Assembly: GCA_963931285.1 (NCBI GenBank)
Contig: OZ006999.1
Coordinates: 1,612,001-1,676,000, forward strand
Length of the DNA stretch: 64,000 bases
Source: Thermophilibacter sp944322145
GTDB taxonomy: Bacteria > Actinomycetota > Coriobacteriia > Coriobacteriales > Atopobiaceae
Direction of reading: 5' to 3'
The notes under the pieces are model-generated. The model saw only the letters and a program-made list of their open reading frames with translations, had not been told where the DNA came from and did not search any database. Made by a program: the position numbers and the translations under genes. Below are positions 1 through 8,853 of this stretch, piece by piece. Positions within the stretch are counted from its first letter, which is position 1. Every line of letters begins with the position of its first letter.

Positions 1-64
1 CCACATTACCCACGGCTACGAGCAGACAGCCTTGCTCTATGCTGATAGGAACAAGGAGGAGCGC

Positions 65-358
65 ATGGGATCAGTGCCAATCGAGCTGGTGTACGAGCAG
101 ATCGTGTCATTCGCGCGCGCGGCGGGCGCGCGGCGCGTCGTGCTTTTTGGGTCGCGCGCTCGTGGGACCAACCTGCCAAAGAGCGACATTGAAATCGCCA
201 TTGAGGGCTGTCCCAACTTTGCCTCTCTAGAAGACCGTTTGCAGGAAGAGCATTGGTCTCTGCTATAAATAGACGTAGTGAATCTCGATGGGCCGCTCTC
301 CGAAAGCCTTCGTCAGGAGATTGTCGGAGACGGGAAGGTGCTCAATGAGGAAATATGA
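65..358 (+). pseudogene. MNT-type minimal nucleotidyltransferase, interrupted by an in-frame stop
   Basis: The reading frame starts at an ATG preceded by AAGGAGGA. It encodes a small DNA polymerase beta-like nucleotidyltransferase: the motif GSRARGTNLPKSDIEIAIEG carries the GS and the DxE/D metal ligands. A TAA at 266-268 stops translation after 67 residues, but the same frame continues without a shift (IDVVNLDGPLSESLRQEIV...) and ends at a TGA at 356-358. The total of about 97 codons is the usual length of the HI0073/MNT family. The end overlaps the HEPN partner start by 14 nt, as expected for a two-gene operon. The family acts as antitoxin or AMPylating partner of HEPN toxins. The in-frame stop indicates inactivation, unless it is read through or is a sequencing error. 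Confidence 0.8.
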
Positions 359-755
359 GAACTTCGCCTCAGCCCTTAAGACGCTCTCCACAGCGTCGAG
401 CCAGGACCTTGAGAATGAGTTCGTTCAAAGTGGCGTCATAGACAAGTTCTCATTGCAGTTTGAGCATGGGTGGAAGCTGCTCAAGGAGCTGATCTCCTAC
501 GAGGGAGACAGGACCGCAGCAATAGGCTCCCCCCGTGACATCATCAAGACGGAAAGCTCCTACTACGACTTCATGGACGAGGAGACGTGGTTGGCCATGC
601 TGCGCGATCGCAACAACACTGCCCGCGTGTATGACGAGAATGCAGCCAAGCAGCTGGTAACAACTGTCATCGAACACAATATCCCTGAGTTTGTTCGACT
701 AAACGACGGTCTTCTTAGTCGATACGGGGACCTTCTCGCCACACCAGGACGTTAG
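345..755 (+). CDS. HEPN-domain nucleotidyltransferase partner (HI0074-like)
   Basis: The 136-residue all-helical protein resembles the HI0074 'nucleotidyltransferase substrate-binding' family, the HEPN partner of MNT proteins in toxin-antitoxin-like operons. Recognisable stretches are FEHGWKLLKELI, SPRDIIKTE and WLAMLRDRNNTARVYDE. In active HEPN RNases the region reads RN-x-(T/S)-x-H-x-Y; here the histidine position is Arg (RNNTARVYD), so the RNase motif looks lost. The start is the ATG overlapping the end of the interrupted partner gene. With the partner broken and the catalytic His absent, the module looks decayed or repurposed. Family assignment is good; present function is unknown. Confidence 0.75.
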   Translation: MRKYENFASALKTLSTASSQDLENEFVQSGVIDKFSLQFEHGWKLLKELISYEGDRTAAIGSPRDIIKTESSYYDFMDEETWLAMLRDRNNTARVYDENAAKQLVTTVIEHNIPEFVRLNDGLLSRYGDLLATPGR

Positions 756-887
756 CAAAAGGTCGTTCTTGTCCTCTGCTCAGGGCAAGAATCGAGCTCA
801 AATCGCGAGAAGAACCGTCTTGCTGCCAGTTGTTGTCCTCGCGAAGGTACAATGACAGGCAAGCGTAACCGCAACACAGGAGGGCCC

Positions 888-1652
888 ATGTCCGACGAAC
901 AGCTCACCGCACAAGACGTGGTCGAACCAACACGAGCCGATCTAGACCACGCCGTGGACGACATCCGCGACTCCGTCGCCGCGTTCACCTATGACGGCGA
1001 CCGTGCGAGCCAGGACCATCTGTCGGGAGCGCCCGAGGAGCGCGAACTGGTGCTTGGCGACGACGACCCGCGCGACGTCGCGCTCGCGGAGCGCCCGCTC
1101 ACCGAGGACGTGGCCTGGACCGGCCGCATCTTCAACGTCGACCGCCTGCGCGTTCAGTTGCCCGATGGCCGCAACGCGATTCGCGACGTTGTTCGTCATC
1201 CTGGCGCCGTGGCCGTCGTCGCGCTCACGGACGAGGGCCGCATCTGCCTGGTGCGCCAGTACCGCACGGCTCTCGGTCGCGTGACCGTCGAGATTCCCGC
1301 AGGGAAGCTTGCCGCGGGCGAGGACCCGCTCGAGTGCGCAAGCCGGGAGCTTCTGGAAGAGACCGGCATGGAGGCCGAGAAGATCGCCTATCTGACGACC
1401 ATCGCCAGCTCAGCGGGCTTCTGCGACGAGCTCATCCATCTCTATATGGCCACGGGCCTCAGCTTCTCTAAGTCCAGCCCGGATGCTGACGAGTTCATCA
1501 ACGTCGACTTGGTCGAGGTGGGCGAGCTCGTGGACGCCGTCCTCGACGGTCGCATCGAGGACGCAAAGACCGTGGTCGGCGCGCTTCTGTGCGACGCCAT
1601 CTCGCGGCGCCTGGCGGATGCCGCTTCCGAGTCCGAGGAAGACGCAGAATAG
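888..1652 (+). CDS. NUDIX hydrolase, ADP-ribose pyrophosphatase-like
   Basis: The 254-residue protein has a full NUDIX box at about residues 139-161 (GKLAAGEDPLECASRELLEE then TG), which binds the catalytic Mg ions. The surrounding fold matches ADP-ribose pyrophosphatases (NudF/YqkG type): IFNVDRLRVQLPDG, VRHPGAVAVVAL and CLVRQYR. An acidic N-terminal extension of about 70 residues is longer than in most relatives. The ATG at 888 follows AGGAGGG and is preferred over an upstream in-frame ATG with no ribosome site. A -10-like TACAAT lies at 848-853. A strong terminator follows, so it is probably monocistronic. It likely clears ADP-ribose or similar nucleoside diphosphate derivatives in the cytoplasm; exact substrate not determined. 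Confidence 0.85.
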   Translation: MSDEQLTAQDVVEPTRADLDHAVDDIRDSVAAFTYDGDRASQDHLSGAPEERELVLGDDDPRDVALAERPLTEDVAWTGRIFNVDRLRVQLPDGRNAIRDVVRHPGAVAVVALTDEGRICLVRQYRTALGRVTVEIPAGKLAAGEDPLECASRELLEETGMEAEKIAYLTTIASSAGFCDELIHLYMATGLSFSKSSPDADEFINVDLVEVGELVDAVLDGRIEDAKTVVGALLCDAISRRLADAASESEEDAE

Positions 1653-1680
1653 TCGTTTTAGTCGACCATATGCCTTGTTC

Positions 1681-1718
1681 GTCGCTCGAACACCCTCACG
1701 TGTTCGAGCGACTTTTTT
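1681..1718 (+). terminator. Rho-independent terminator of the NUDIX gene
   Basis: Perfect 12-bp stem GTCGCTCGAACA / TGTTCGAGCGAC with an 8-nt loop, followed by six T residues. Confidence 0.9.
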
Positions 1719-1892
1719 GTATATAGACGCGCGATGTACCTGCGGCTTTGTGACCGACCAGGAGAAATGTCCGACAATGTGCCCTTGTTCAACAACCTGA
1801 AGTGAAACGTTGAACCCCTCTTCAGCCCGTGACAAACAGATACCTTGGCTCATTTTGAAGAGTCTCGTTAAGAGCAGGCCGAAAGGGTATCT

Positions 1893-4800
1893 ATGCGTTT
1901 TTCTGGACGGGCTCGCCGCGCGCTGGCGATTCTTCTCACCGGCGTCCTCTCGTTTGAGGCCGCCTTTGGCAACGGACTTGCCACGGCGCTCGCCGACCAG
2001 CTTCCTGTTTACCAAAACGACCAGACTCTCGAGGTGGTCGCTCAGGAGGAGGGCACGGAGCCCTTGGACGGCTACGTGCGCACCGAGCCCTGGGACTGGA
2101 CAGGTGACACAACCCACCTCACGCTCTCCTCAAAGGGCATTTCCGTCGACTATGAATCAGCAAAAGAGCTGGTAGATGTTGAACAGAAGGGCAAGGAGAC
2201 CGACCATCAGCTCCCTGACTACCTGCCTGCGACGCTTGACCTGACCTTTGAGCTCAATCCCGCCGCCCGGAACGAGGTAGAGGGCGGCGAGACTTCGGTA
2301 TCCCCTGCGACGTCCGAGCCGGGCGACTACTTCACTGTAGACCTGCCCGAAGATGTGACGCTTGCCAGCGCAGATTCCGTCGACGTCTTTCGTCTGAATG
2401 ACGAGAATAACGAGCCCACCGCAGTCCGCGTCGCGGAGGCGCAGCCCAACGAGGACGGCACGTCCCTCAGAGTGACCCTCGTCGAGACGCCCGAGGAGAC
2501 CGTCCTTGCGGTTCTTCTCGCCGGAGCGAGCCTTTCCGTGAACGTGGCGACCGACTCCTTGGACGATGACGCCGCGGTGCGTACCTGGACTCTCCAGGTC
2601 GATGCCGCGGACGAGGGCATCGAACAGAAGGCGAGCTCACCCTTCCCGGGATTCGGGAGGTTACAGAGGCACTTCTGCCCGAGGACCAGCCTGAGACGCC
2701 CGACGAGGAGAAGGACGATGTTCAGTCGGCCAACGAGGCTCCTGCGGCAAAGGAGGGGTACTTCCCCAGCGAGGGCGGCGTCATGTCCAAGTCCCTCACC
2801 ATCACGTGGGCGGACAACAATAACAGGGACGGCAAGCGCCCGAAGACCGATGAGGTTAAGAAAGGCCTCTCCCTCACGTTTTGCATCGACGGTGGCAAGA
2901 GTCTGCCCCTGACGCTCGAGAACGCGAAGAAGTACTTTGGCATCAGCATGCAGGAAGAGCTTGCCGCCATGGTCTCGGTCAGCGAGACGGGCGTGGGCAT
3001 CTATACCGCCAAGGCCTCCGACCTCTACACCAAGATCGTCGATGAGGCGGGCAAGGAGTATGAGGTCTCCTGGGGTCTGTCCTACGACGAGACGGTGGAG
3101 GGCTATCACCGCACAGAGGACGAGAGTGGCAATCCGTGCTATCAGCTGCTTGATACCTTCACCTACCACGTGGTGACTAAGATGGGCGATGAGGAGCTGG
3201 ACCCGGCAGAGGAGCCCCTCTCTAACCTGGAGTTTTCCAATGGTGGCCAGACATGGTCGATTGACTACCTTGTCGACCACGCCAACCAAAACGGCATGAG
3301 TCTCACGGTCACTGATGATGGGACCTACAAGCTGACGGCGCCCGCATTTGGGACGGACTGCCTCTGGAGTATGCCCTCACGTGCCCGGTCGATCTGAATC
3401 CGGATGACGGCTATGAGGTCAGCCATGACAACGCCGCCTCCCTCAACCACGGCTCCGACACCTTCGCGACCTACGACGACGGCACGCTCACCATCAGGCG
3501 CGTGGGCGTCACGCCCTTCTCGGCGACCAAGCAGTGGTACGACGGCGACAGCAGCTCTGCCCGTCCGATCGACGATACCGTCAAGTTCACGCTCTGGCGC
3601 TACACCAGCAACGGCGGCTCGCCGACGGCCGCTTCTCAGGTCACGGATGACGCGGGCAAGTTCGTGACGCTGACCGCCACGGTGAGCAGTGAGAACACTA
3701 TCGAGATTGGCGCGCTCCCCTCGGAGCAGTACCCCAACCTTCTCCTCGACAAGTACGACAACGACGGCTATCCCTACTACTACGCCGTGCGCGAGGAGTC
3801 GAGCTTCCCTGGCTACGAGCAGGCCTACGGACAGATTGCCGCAGACGGCTCCATCACGAAGGACGACGCCCTCCCGCAGGGCTTTGACGTCAGCTTCGAG
3901 AGTGGCCTCGTGACCATTACGGTCACGGACGAGCTGGTGGAGGCGCAGATTCGCAAGGTCGGCATGGGCGGCGAACCGCTCGTCGGCGCCACGTTTGCCA
4001 TCAAGCCCGTCGAGGGCGGCGCGTTTGGCACCATCGGCCTCAAGCACATCGGGTCTCCCATCACCGCGGACGGCTCCATCGAGCTCACGACTGACGAGGA
4101 CGGCATCATCGACCTCGTTGGCCTCCTGCTGCCGGGTGACTCCTACGTGATCACCGAGGTGGAGGCCCCTGCCGGCTACAAGCCCATCAGCCCCGTGACC
4201 ATCACGGTGGACGAGGCCGGCGCGGTCCGGCTCGTCGGCGATGGCGGCGCCGAGCTTGACGAGCTTGTCCCCGCCGACGGCATCGGCAGCTACAAGACGG
4301 ACAACGCCAGCGGAACCGCCGTCCTCACTGTCAAGGACGACCCGATTGCCGTCGACCTGGAGCTCGTGAAGGTCGACACGCGGGGCAACGCGCTCAACGG
4401 CGCGACGTTTACCATCGAGGGCGTCTTTGCGGATGGGGACGGCACGGCGGAGGCCCGCGCGTACACCGTGGGCACCGACGGCCGCCTTGGAATCCTGAAC
4501 CTGGCTGCCGGCCAAACCTATGTGGTGACCGAAGTCACGGCCCCCGTGGGCTACAGGCTCATCGACGAGCCCTTCGAGCTTGAGGTCGGGGCGGACGGTA
4601 TCGTCTCCGCCGAGGACACCTCCGAGGCGCCCCAGGGCGGCGGCCGCACCGCCGGATATTACCTCGATGACGACGGGGTCACGCTGGTTGCGGTGGACGA
4701 GCCGCGGCCGTGGACCCCGCCCGTCGACGAGCCCGACGAGCCGGGAGACCCGGATGACCCCGAGAACCCGGATGAGCCGGGCGAGCCCGAGAATCCCGAC

Positions 4801-5139
4801 GAGCCTGGGAACCCGGACGAGCCCGATGAGCCTGAAAGCCCGGACAACCCGGATGAGCCGGATAACCCCGACGGGCCGGATAACCCCGACGGGCCGGGCG
4901 ACCCCGACAACCCCGACAACCCCGACGCGCCTGACGCTCCGGATACGCCGGGTGAGCCCGATGGCCCGAACGAGCCGGGGGTTTCCGGCGGCACCGAGCA
5001 TAAGCCCGGCGGCGCAGTCCGGCCCGAGACGCCCGACACGGGCGACCCGACCAGCGCAACCCTGCCGGTTGCGGCCGCAATCCTCGGAGCGGCTCTTGTT
5101 ACGGCCGCAGCAGTCGCCAGACGTCGTCTGCGCGCCTAG
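1893..5139 (+). pseudogene. Large Cna-B/SpaA-type LPXTG-like surface adhesin, disrupted by two frameshifts
   Basis: Three consecutive frames together encode one cell-wall adhesin of about 1080 residues. The first frame starts with a signal peptide (MRFSGRARRALAILLTG...ALADQ) and runs to about 2640. The frame then moves back by one base near 2640-2665, and again near 3345-3357. The last frame carries Cna-B/SpaA repeats with isopeptide-type lysines (VKVDTRGNALNGATF) and E-box motifs (VVTEVTAPVGY, VITEVEAPAGY). A Pro/Asp/Glu/Asn-rich stalk follows at about 4710-4990, then a sorting signal with motif TPDTG, a hydrophobic segment and a terminal RRRLRA tail. TPDTG departs from canonical LPXTG. Both shifts lie beside short G/C or T/G runs, so they may be real decay, phase variation or sequencing error. 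Intact, it would be exported and anchored by sortase as an adhesin or pilin. Confidence 0.8.
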
Positions 5140-5165
5140 AGCGACGAACTGCGCTTCTCCCAGAG

Positions 5166-5205
5166 GCCGCCCGCGAGCGTCATCAGCGCTCGCGGGCGGC
5201 TTTTT
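5166..5205 (+). terminator. Terminator after the surface adhesin
   Basis: Perfect 14-bp stem GCCGCCCGCGAGCG / CGCTCGCGGGCGGC, 7-nt loop, then TTTTT. Confidence 0.92.
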
Positions 5206-5299
5206 GCAGGGCCCCGCGCCTGGGCTGAGGCTTGGGGAGGCGGCGGTTCGCCTGACGTCCCGGCTACCGCTATCATCAACATTTCCGCAGGTATTGACA

Positions 5300-5337
5300 G
5301 AAAAGGAAAAAAGGAAAAATTAGGAAAAAAGGAAAAC
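5300..5337. repeat. Purine-only GGAAAAA-type low-complexity tract
   Basis: Four consecutive GGAAAA(A/T)-type units form an almost pure A/G stretch in a genome that is otherwise about two-thirds GC. It lies exactly where the open frame of the following ATPase remnant loses homology to a protein, so it marks the breakpoint of that remnant. Confidence 0.6.
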
Positions 5338-5348
5338 AGCAGCTGGTT

Positions 5349-5687
5349 GGCCACAACATCGTTGTCCGGGCATCCGCCGACGGCGCCGTCTCCGACGACG
5401 ACCTCGCCCGCGCGCTCTCGGCGTCGCAGACAGACTTCGAGCGTGACGTGTGCGAGACCACGCTCTCGTCGCTTTCGGGCAAAGACGTCGAGTTTCTCTG
5501 TGCCATGGCCCGCGATGACGGGCCGAGCCGCACGGCGAACGTGGCGGATCGCATGGACGCAACCGTCGACTACGCGCAGAAGTATCGCCGCCGCATGATC
5601 GACGCCGGGGTCATCGAATCTGCCTCTCGAGGCTACGTCAGGTTTGCGGTTCCGTTCTTGAGGGATTACCTGCGCAACAGGGAGTAG
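5349..5687 (+). pseudogene. C-terminal remnant of an AAA-type ATP-binding protein
   Basis: Coding potential begins abruptly at GHNIVVRASADGAVSDDDLARAL and ends with a winged-helix-like segment (VADRMDATVDYAQKYRRRMI, RGYVRFAVPFLRDYL). This matches the C-terminal end of actinobacterial ATP-binding proteins of the archaeal-ATPase/ORC-like type. No Walker motifs are present and the first in-frame start is only a GTG at 5448. Upstream the frame runs into an A-rich tract and a stop at 5295. A 79-residue product from the GTG is possible, but there is no convincing ribosome site. The family assignment rests on the tail only. Confidence 0.55.
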
Positions 5688-5787
5688 GACGCCGTCGTTC
5701 TTCTCGCCAGCTGCCCGCGTGGCCGTGCGTGGTGCTACCCTAATGCCCGCATGTCTCTACCCGATCCAAACCACGGAGTTCCGCCAG

Positions 5788-7542
5788 ATGTTCCAGCGCT
5801 TCCTCGGCTACTACAAGGGCCAGATGCACCTCTTTGTCATCGACATCATCGCCGCCATCACGGTGGCCGGCATCGACCTCGCCTTCCCCCAGATTCTTCG
5901 CTCCCTCACGGGCGGCCTGTTCACCGAGGGCCCGGACGCGATCATGGGCGCGCTGGCCTATCTCGCCGCGGGGCTGGTCTGCATGTACGCGCTGCGCTTC
6001 GTCTGCCGCTACTTCGTGATCTTCTGGGGTCACGTGATGGGCGCGCGCATGGAGAGCCGCATGCGCGAGGACCTCTTCGACGCCTACGAGCGCATGAGCT
6101 TCAACTTCTTTGACCACAACAAGTCCGGCGACCTCATGAGCCGCCTGGTCTCGGACCTCTTTGACATCTCCGAGGCCGCGCACCACGGACCCGAGTTCAT
6201 CCTCATCGGCATCGTGGAGGTCACGGGCTCGTTCATCATCCTCTCCACGATCAATTTGCCGCTCACGGGCGTGCTCGCCCTCATCGCGGTTCTTCTCGTC
6301 CTCTATAACGTCTACGCCAACATGCGGATGCGCGAGGTCTACACCGAGAACCGCGTGCGCATCTCCGGCGTCAACAGCCGTCTGGAGGACTCGCTCGCCG
6401 GCGTTCGCGTGGTCAAGAGCTTTGCCGCGGAGGACGTGGAGCGCGCGAAGTTCCGCCGCTCCAACGACGCCTATCTCGACTCAAAGACGCGCATGTACCG
6501 CGCCATGGGACGCTACCAGGCGGCCATCGCCGTCATGATGGGCGCGCTCAACACGGCCGTGGTGGTCTTTGGCGGCTGGCTGATCGCTCAGGGCCAGATG
6601 CAGGCAATCGACCTGGCCACCTACGCGCTCTACATCTCCCTGTTCACCACGCCCATCACGTCCATCCTGGACTTCACCGAGACCTTCCAGAAGGCAATCG
6701 CGGGCTTCCGACGCTTCTGCGAGGTGCTGGACACCCTGCCGGACATTCAGGACGCCCCCGACGCCCGTCCGCTGCACGTGACTGAGGGCCGTATCAGCTA
6801 CCACGACGTGCACTTTGCGTACAAGAACGCGGACGGCTCTGCCGAGGACGAGGTCATCGGCGGCCTCACGCTGGACATCATCCCCGGCGAGACCATCGCG
6901 CTCGTGGGGCCCTCCGGCGGCGGAAAGTCGACCACGTGCTCGCTGCTCCCCCGCTTCTACGACGTGGACTCCGGCTCCATCACCATCGACGGGCAGGACG
7001 TGCGCTCGGTCACGCAGCGGAGCCTGCGTGAGGCCATCGGCCTGGTGCAGCAGGACGTCTACCTCTTTGACGGCACCATCGCGGAGAACATCGCCTACGG
7101 AAGCCCGGATGCCACGATGGACGAGATTCGTGACGCTGCCCGCCGCGCCAACATCGCGGAGTTCATCGAGGGCCTTCCTGAGGGGTACGACACCGAGGTG
7201 GGCGAGCGCGGAAGCCACCTCTCCGGCGGCCAGAAGCAGCGCGTCGCAATCGCCCGCGTCTTCCTCAAGAACCCGCCGATCCTGATCTTCGACGAGGCCA
7301 CCTCGGCACTGGACAACGAGTCGGAGCAGGCCGTCCAGGAGTCCCTCTCCGAGCTCGCCCGCGGGCGCACCACGCTCGTGATCGCACACAGGCTCTCCAC
7401 CATCAAGAATGCTGACGAAATCGTCACCATGGAGCACGGGCGCGTCTCCGAGCGTGGTACGCACGAGGAGCTTCTCGCTCGCGGCGGCACCTACGCCCGC
7501 TACTACGAGATGCAGTTCGCCGACGGCGGCCTAGGGGCGTAG
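5788..7542 (+). CDS. ABC exporter, fused permease/ATPase
   Basis: The 584-residue half-transporter has an N-terminal six-helix ABC transmembrane domain (about residues 15-310) and a C-terminal ATPase. The ATPase shows Walker A GPSGGGKSTT, Q-loop VQQDVYLFDG, signature LSGGQKQR, Walker B ILIFDEATSALD and the switch His in VIAHRLST. It belongs to the MsbA/LmrA-like multidrug and lipid exporter group and would work as a homodimer, or with a partner not seen here. The ATG at 5788 follows GGAG at about 9 nt and gives the family's normal length. An upstream GTG at 5719 is in frame but unsupported. A TACCCT -10-like element lies at 5735-5740. Substrate unknown. Confidence 0.88.
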   Translation: MFQRFLGYYKGQMHLFVIDIIAAITVAGIDLAFPQILRSLTGGLFTEGPDAIMGALAYLAAGLVCMYALRFVCRYFVIFWGHVMGARMESRMREDLFDAYERMSFNFFDHNKSGDLMSRLVSDLFDISEAAHHGPEFILIGIVEVTGSFIILSTINLPLTGVLALIAVLLVLYNVYANMRMREVYTENRVRISGVNSRLEDSLAGVRVVKSFAAEDVERAKFRRSNDAYLDSKTRMYRAMGRYQAAIAVMMGALNTAVVVFGGWLIAQGQMQAIDLATYALYISLFTTPITSILDFTETFQKAIAGFRRFCEVLDTLPDIQDAPDARPLHVTEGRISYHDVHFAYKNADGSAEDEVIGGLTLDIIPGETIALVGPSGGGKSTTCSLLPRFYDVDSGSITIDGQDVRSVTQRSLREAIGLVQQDVYLFDGTIAENIAYGSPDATMDEIRDAARRANIAEFIEGLPEGYDTEVGERGSHLSGGQKQRVAIARVFLKNPPILIFDEATSALDNESEQAVQESLSELARGRTTLVIAHRLSTIKNADEIVTMEHGRVSERGTHEELLARGGTYARYYEMQFADGGLGA

Positions 7543-7560
7543 GGGGCGCGGGGACCCGCC

Positions 7561-7778
7561 TGCAAAATCACCCTTCAGTCCATATTTGGGCCGCGCAAAA
7601 TGCAAAATCACCCTTCAGTCCATAAGAAATCGGGGCTCTGGGGCGGTTGGGCGACGGGGTTGTATTTGCCAACTGGGCTTTCTCTGGTGGGAACTCTCGC
7701 GCCACTCAAAATCCTATGGACTGAAGCTCGATTATGCATTCCCGGACCCCCAAATATGGAATGAAGGGTGATTTTGCG
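7561..7778. repeat. Nested inverted/direct repeat element (CTTCAGTCCATA family)
   Basis: This gene-free stretch (gap 7543-7939) holds two direct copies of a 24-bp unit at 7561-7584 and 7601-7624. Opposite-strand copies of the unit core lie at 7715-7726, and a 28-bp partner lies at 7750-7777. The outer pair 7562-7589 / 7750-7777 is complementary with one mismatch; the inner pair shares CTTCAGTCCATA. The layout is therefore A-A'...a'-a. No transposase gene is present. It looks like a non-autonomous palindromic element. The rest of the gap holds only a possible -10 TATACT at 7864-7869 for the next gene. Confidence 0.75.
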
Positions 7779-7939
7779 GGTTCGAGGACCCCTCGCGCCG
7801 GCGGAAGGCGTGTAGGGCTCCTGTCGGGTGCCCGTTGGCGGCGACGCCACCAGGCCGATTGCGTATACTGTCCTGTACTGCATGGGAACGTGTCTCGCCC
7901 GGCGTGAGGTGCCCGCGGGTGGGTGACGAAAAGAGAGAG

Positions 7940-8740
7940 ATGGCTAGGAACAGCGAGGTCGCGCGCATTCAGAAGGGTGCCCTCACAGCCGATGAGGCCG
8001 AGGCCCTGTTCTCGACGGTCGACCACACCGGTCACTCGGACGAGGAGCGAGCCCGCCGCCAGCGAGCGCACCGCAAGGAGAAGGGCGTCTCGCTCGACAT
8101 CGACCCCCTTTCCGAGGAGGACCCCTCGGGATCCAACGTCGGGAAGGTCATCACCAAGACCGCGGTCTCCTTCGTCGCCATCTTCCTCGTGCTCGTGGTG
8201 GTGGGCCAGGTCGCCTTCGGCGTCATTCGCCGCTCCAACACCGCCAGCCTCGCCGAGGACGCCAACGTGCGCACCGTGGCGTCCGCCCTGCGCGGCGGCG
8301 TCGAGTGGGGCGACGGCTTCACGCAGTTCCCGGAGGACTTCTCCGTCCAGGAGGCGGACGAGAACACCGGCCGCATCGAGGTCACCGTCATCGACACGAG
8401 CTCGCAAAACGCGCTCGACTGCTTCGCGGGCTCGCAAGTGCAGGCCACGGCCTTCGCCGTCAACGCTCTGCTCAACCCCAACATAGACACGGTCGTCTAC
8501 CACGTGAACGTCCACGTGGGGGAGGACGGCAAGATGCAGCGCTCCACGCTCTTCGGGTTCCTCAAGCCCACCGGCGACGTGAGCTCCTTCATGACCTTCG
8601 TGTGGACCAAGACGCAGTCGGAGAGCGGCGTCAACTTCTCCTGCCGCATCACCGGCATCGACGACGCCGTTCAGGAGGAGCTGCGCGACCAGGTGACCAC
8701 CTCGTTCACGCCGGTCCAGATCCTGAGCAGCGAGGGCTAG
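7940..8740 (+). CDS. Single-pass membrane protein of unknown function
   Basis: The 266-residue protein has an acidic, charged N-terminal region (about 70 residues), one transmembrane helix (VITKTAVSFVAIFLVLVVVGQ, about residues 71-95) and an extracytoplasmic domain of about 170 residues. That domain is rich in beta-type sequence (RIEVTVIDTSSQNALDCF, VYHVNVHVGEDGKMQRSTLF). I recognise no catalytic motif. The ATG follows GAGAGAG; an earlier in-frame start at 7835 lacks a site. A TATACT -10-like element lies at 7864. The next gene, also a single-pass membrane protein, starts 113 nt downstream, so the two may be functionally linked, but the sequence does not show how. Confidence 0.75.
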   Translation: MARNSEVARIQKGALTADEAEALFSTVDHTGHSDEERARRQRAHRKEKGVSLDIDPLSEEDPSGSNVGKVITKTAVSFVAIFLVLVVVGQVAFGVIRRSNTASLAEDANVRTVASALRGGVEWGDGFTQFPEDFSVQEADENTGRIEVTVIDTSSQNALDCFAGSQVQATAFAVNALLNPNIDTVVYHVNVHVGEDGKMQRSTLFGFLKPTGDVSSFMTFVWTKTQSESGVNFSCRITGIDDAVQEELRDQVTTSFTPVQILSSEG

Positions 8741-8853
8741 GCCTCCTGTCGCCTCAACTTCTCGTCCATCCATCGAGGTCAGAGGTCTTCCTTGTGGGAT
8801 TGCTCACCCCACCGTGATACCTTTAAGGGCACGGCAAGACGAGAGGGGAACAC

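Noticed and set aside
1681..1712. LexA-like GAAC...GTTC pair
   Set aside because: The spacing is 10 nt, not 4, and the sequence is the stem of a terminator followed by a T-run.
2640..3357. Programmed ribosomal frameshifting in the adhesin
   Set aside because: No slippery heptamer with a downstream structure was found at either shift, and two independent shifts in one adhesin are more simply mutations or sequencing errors.
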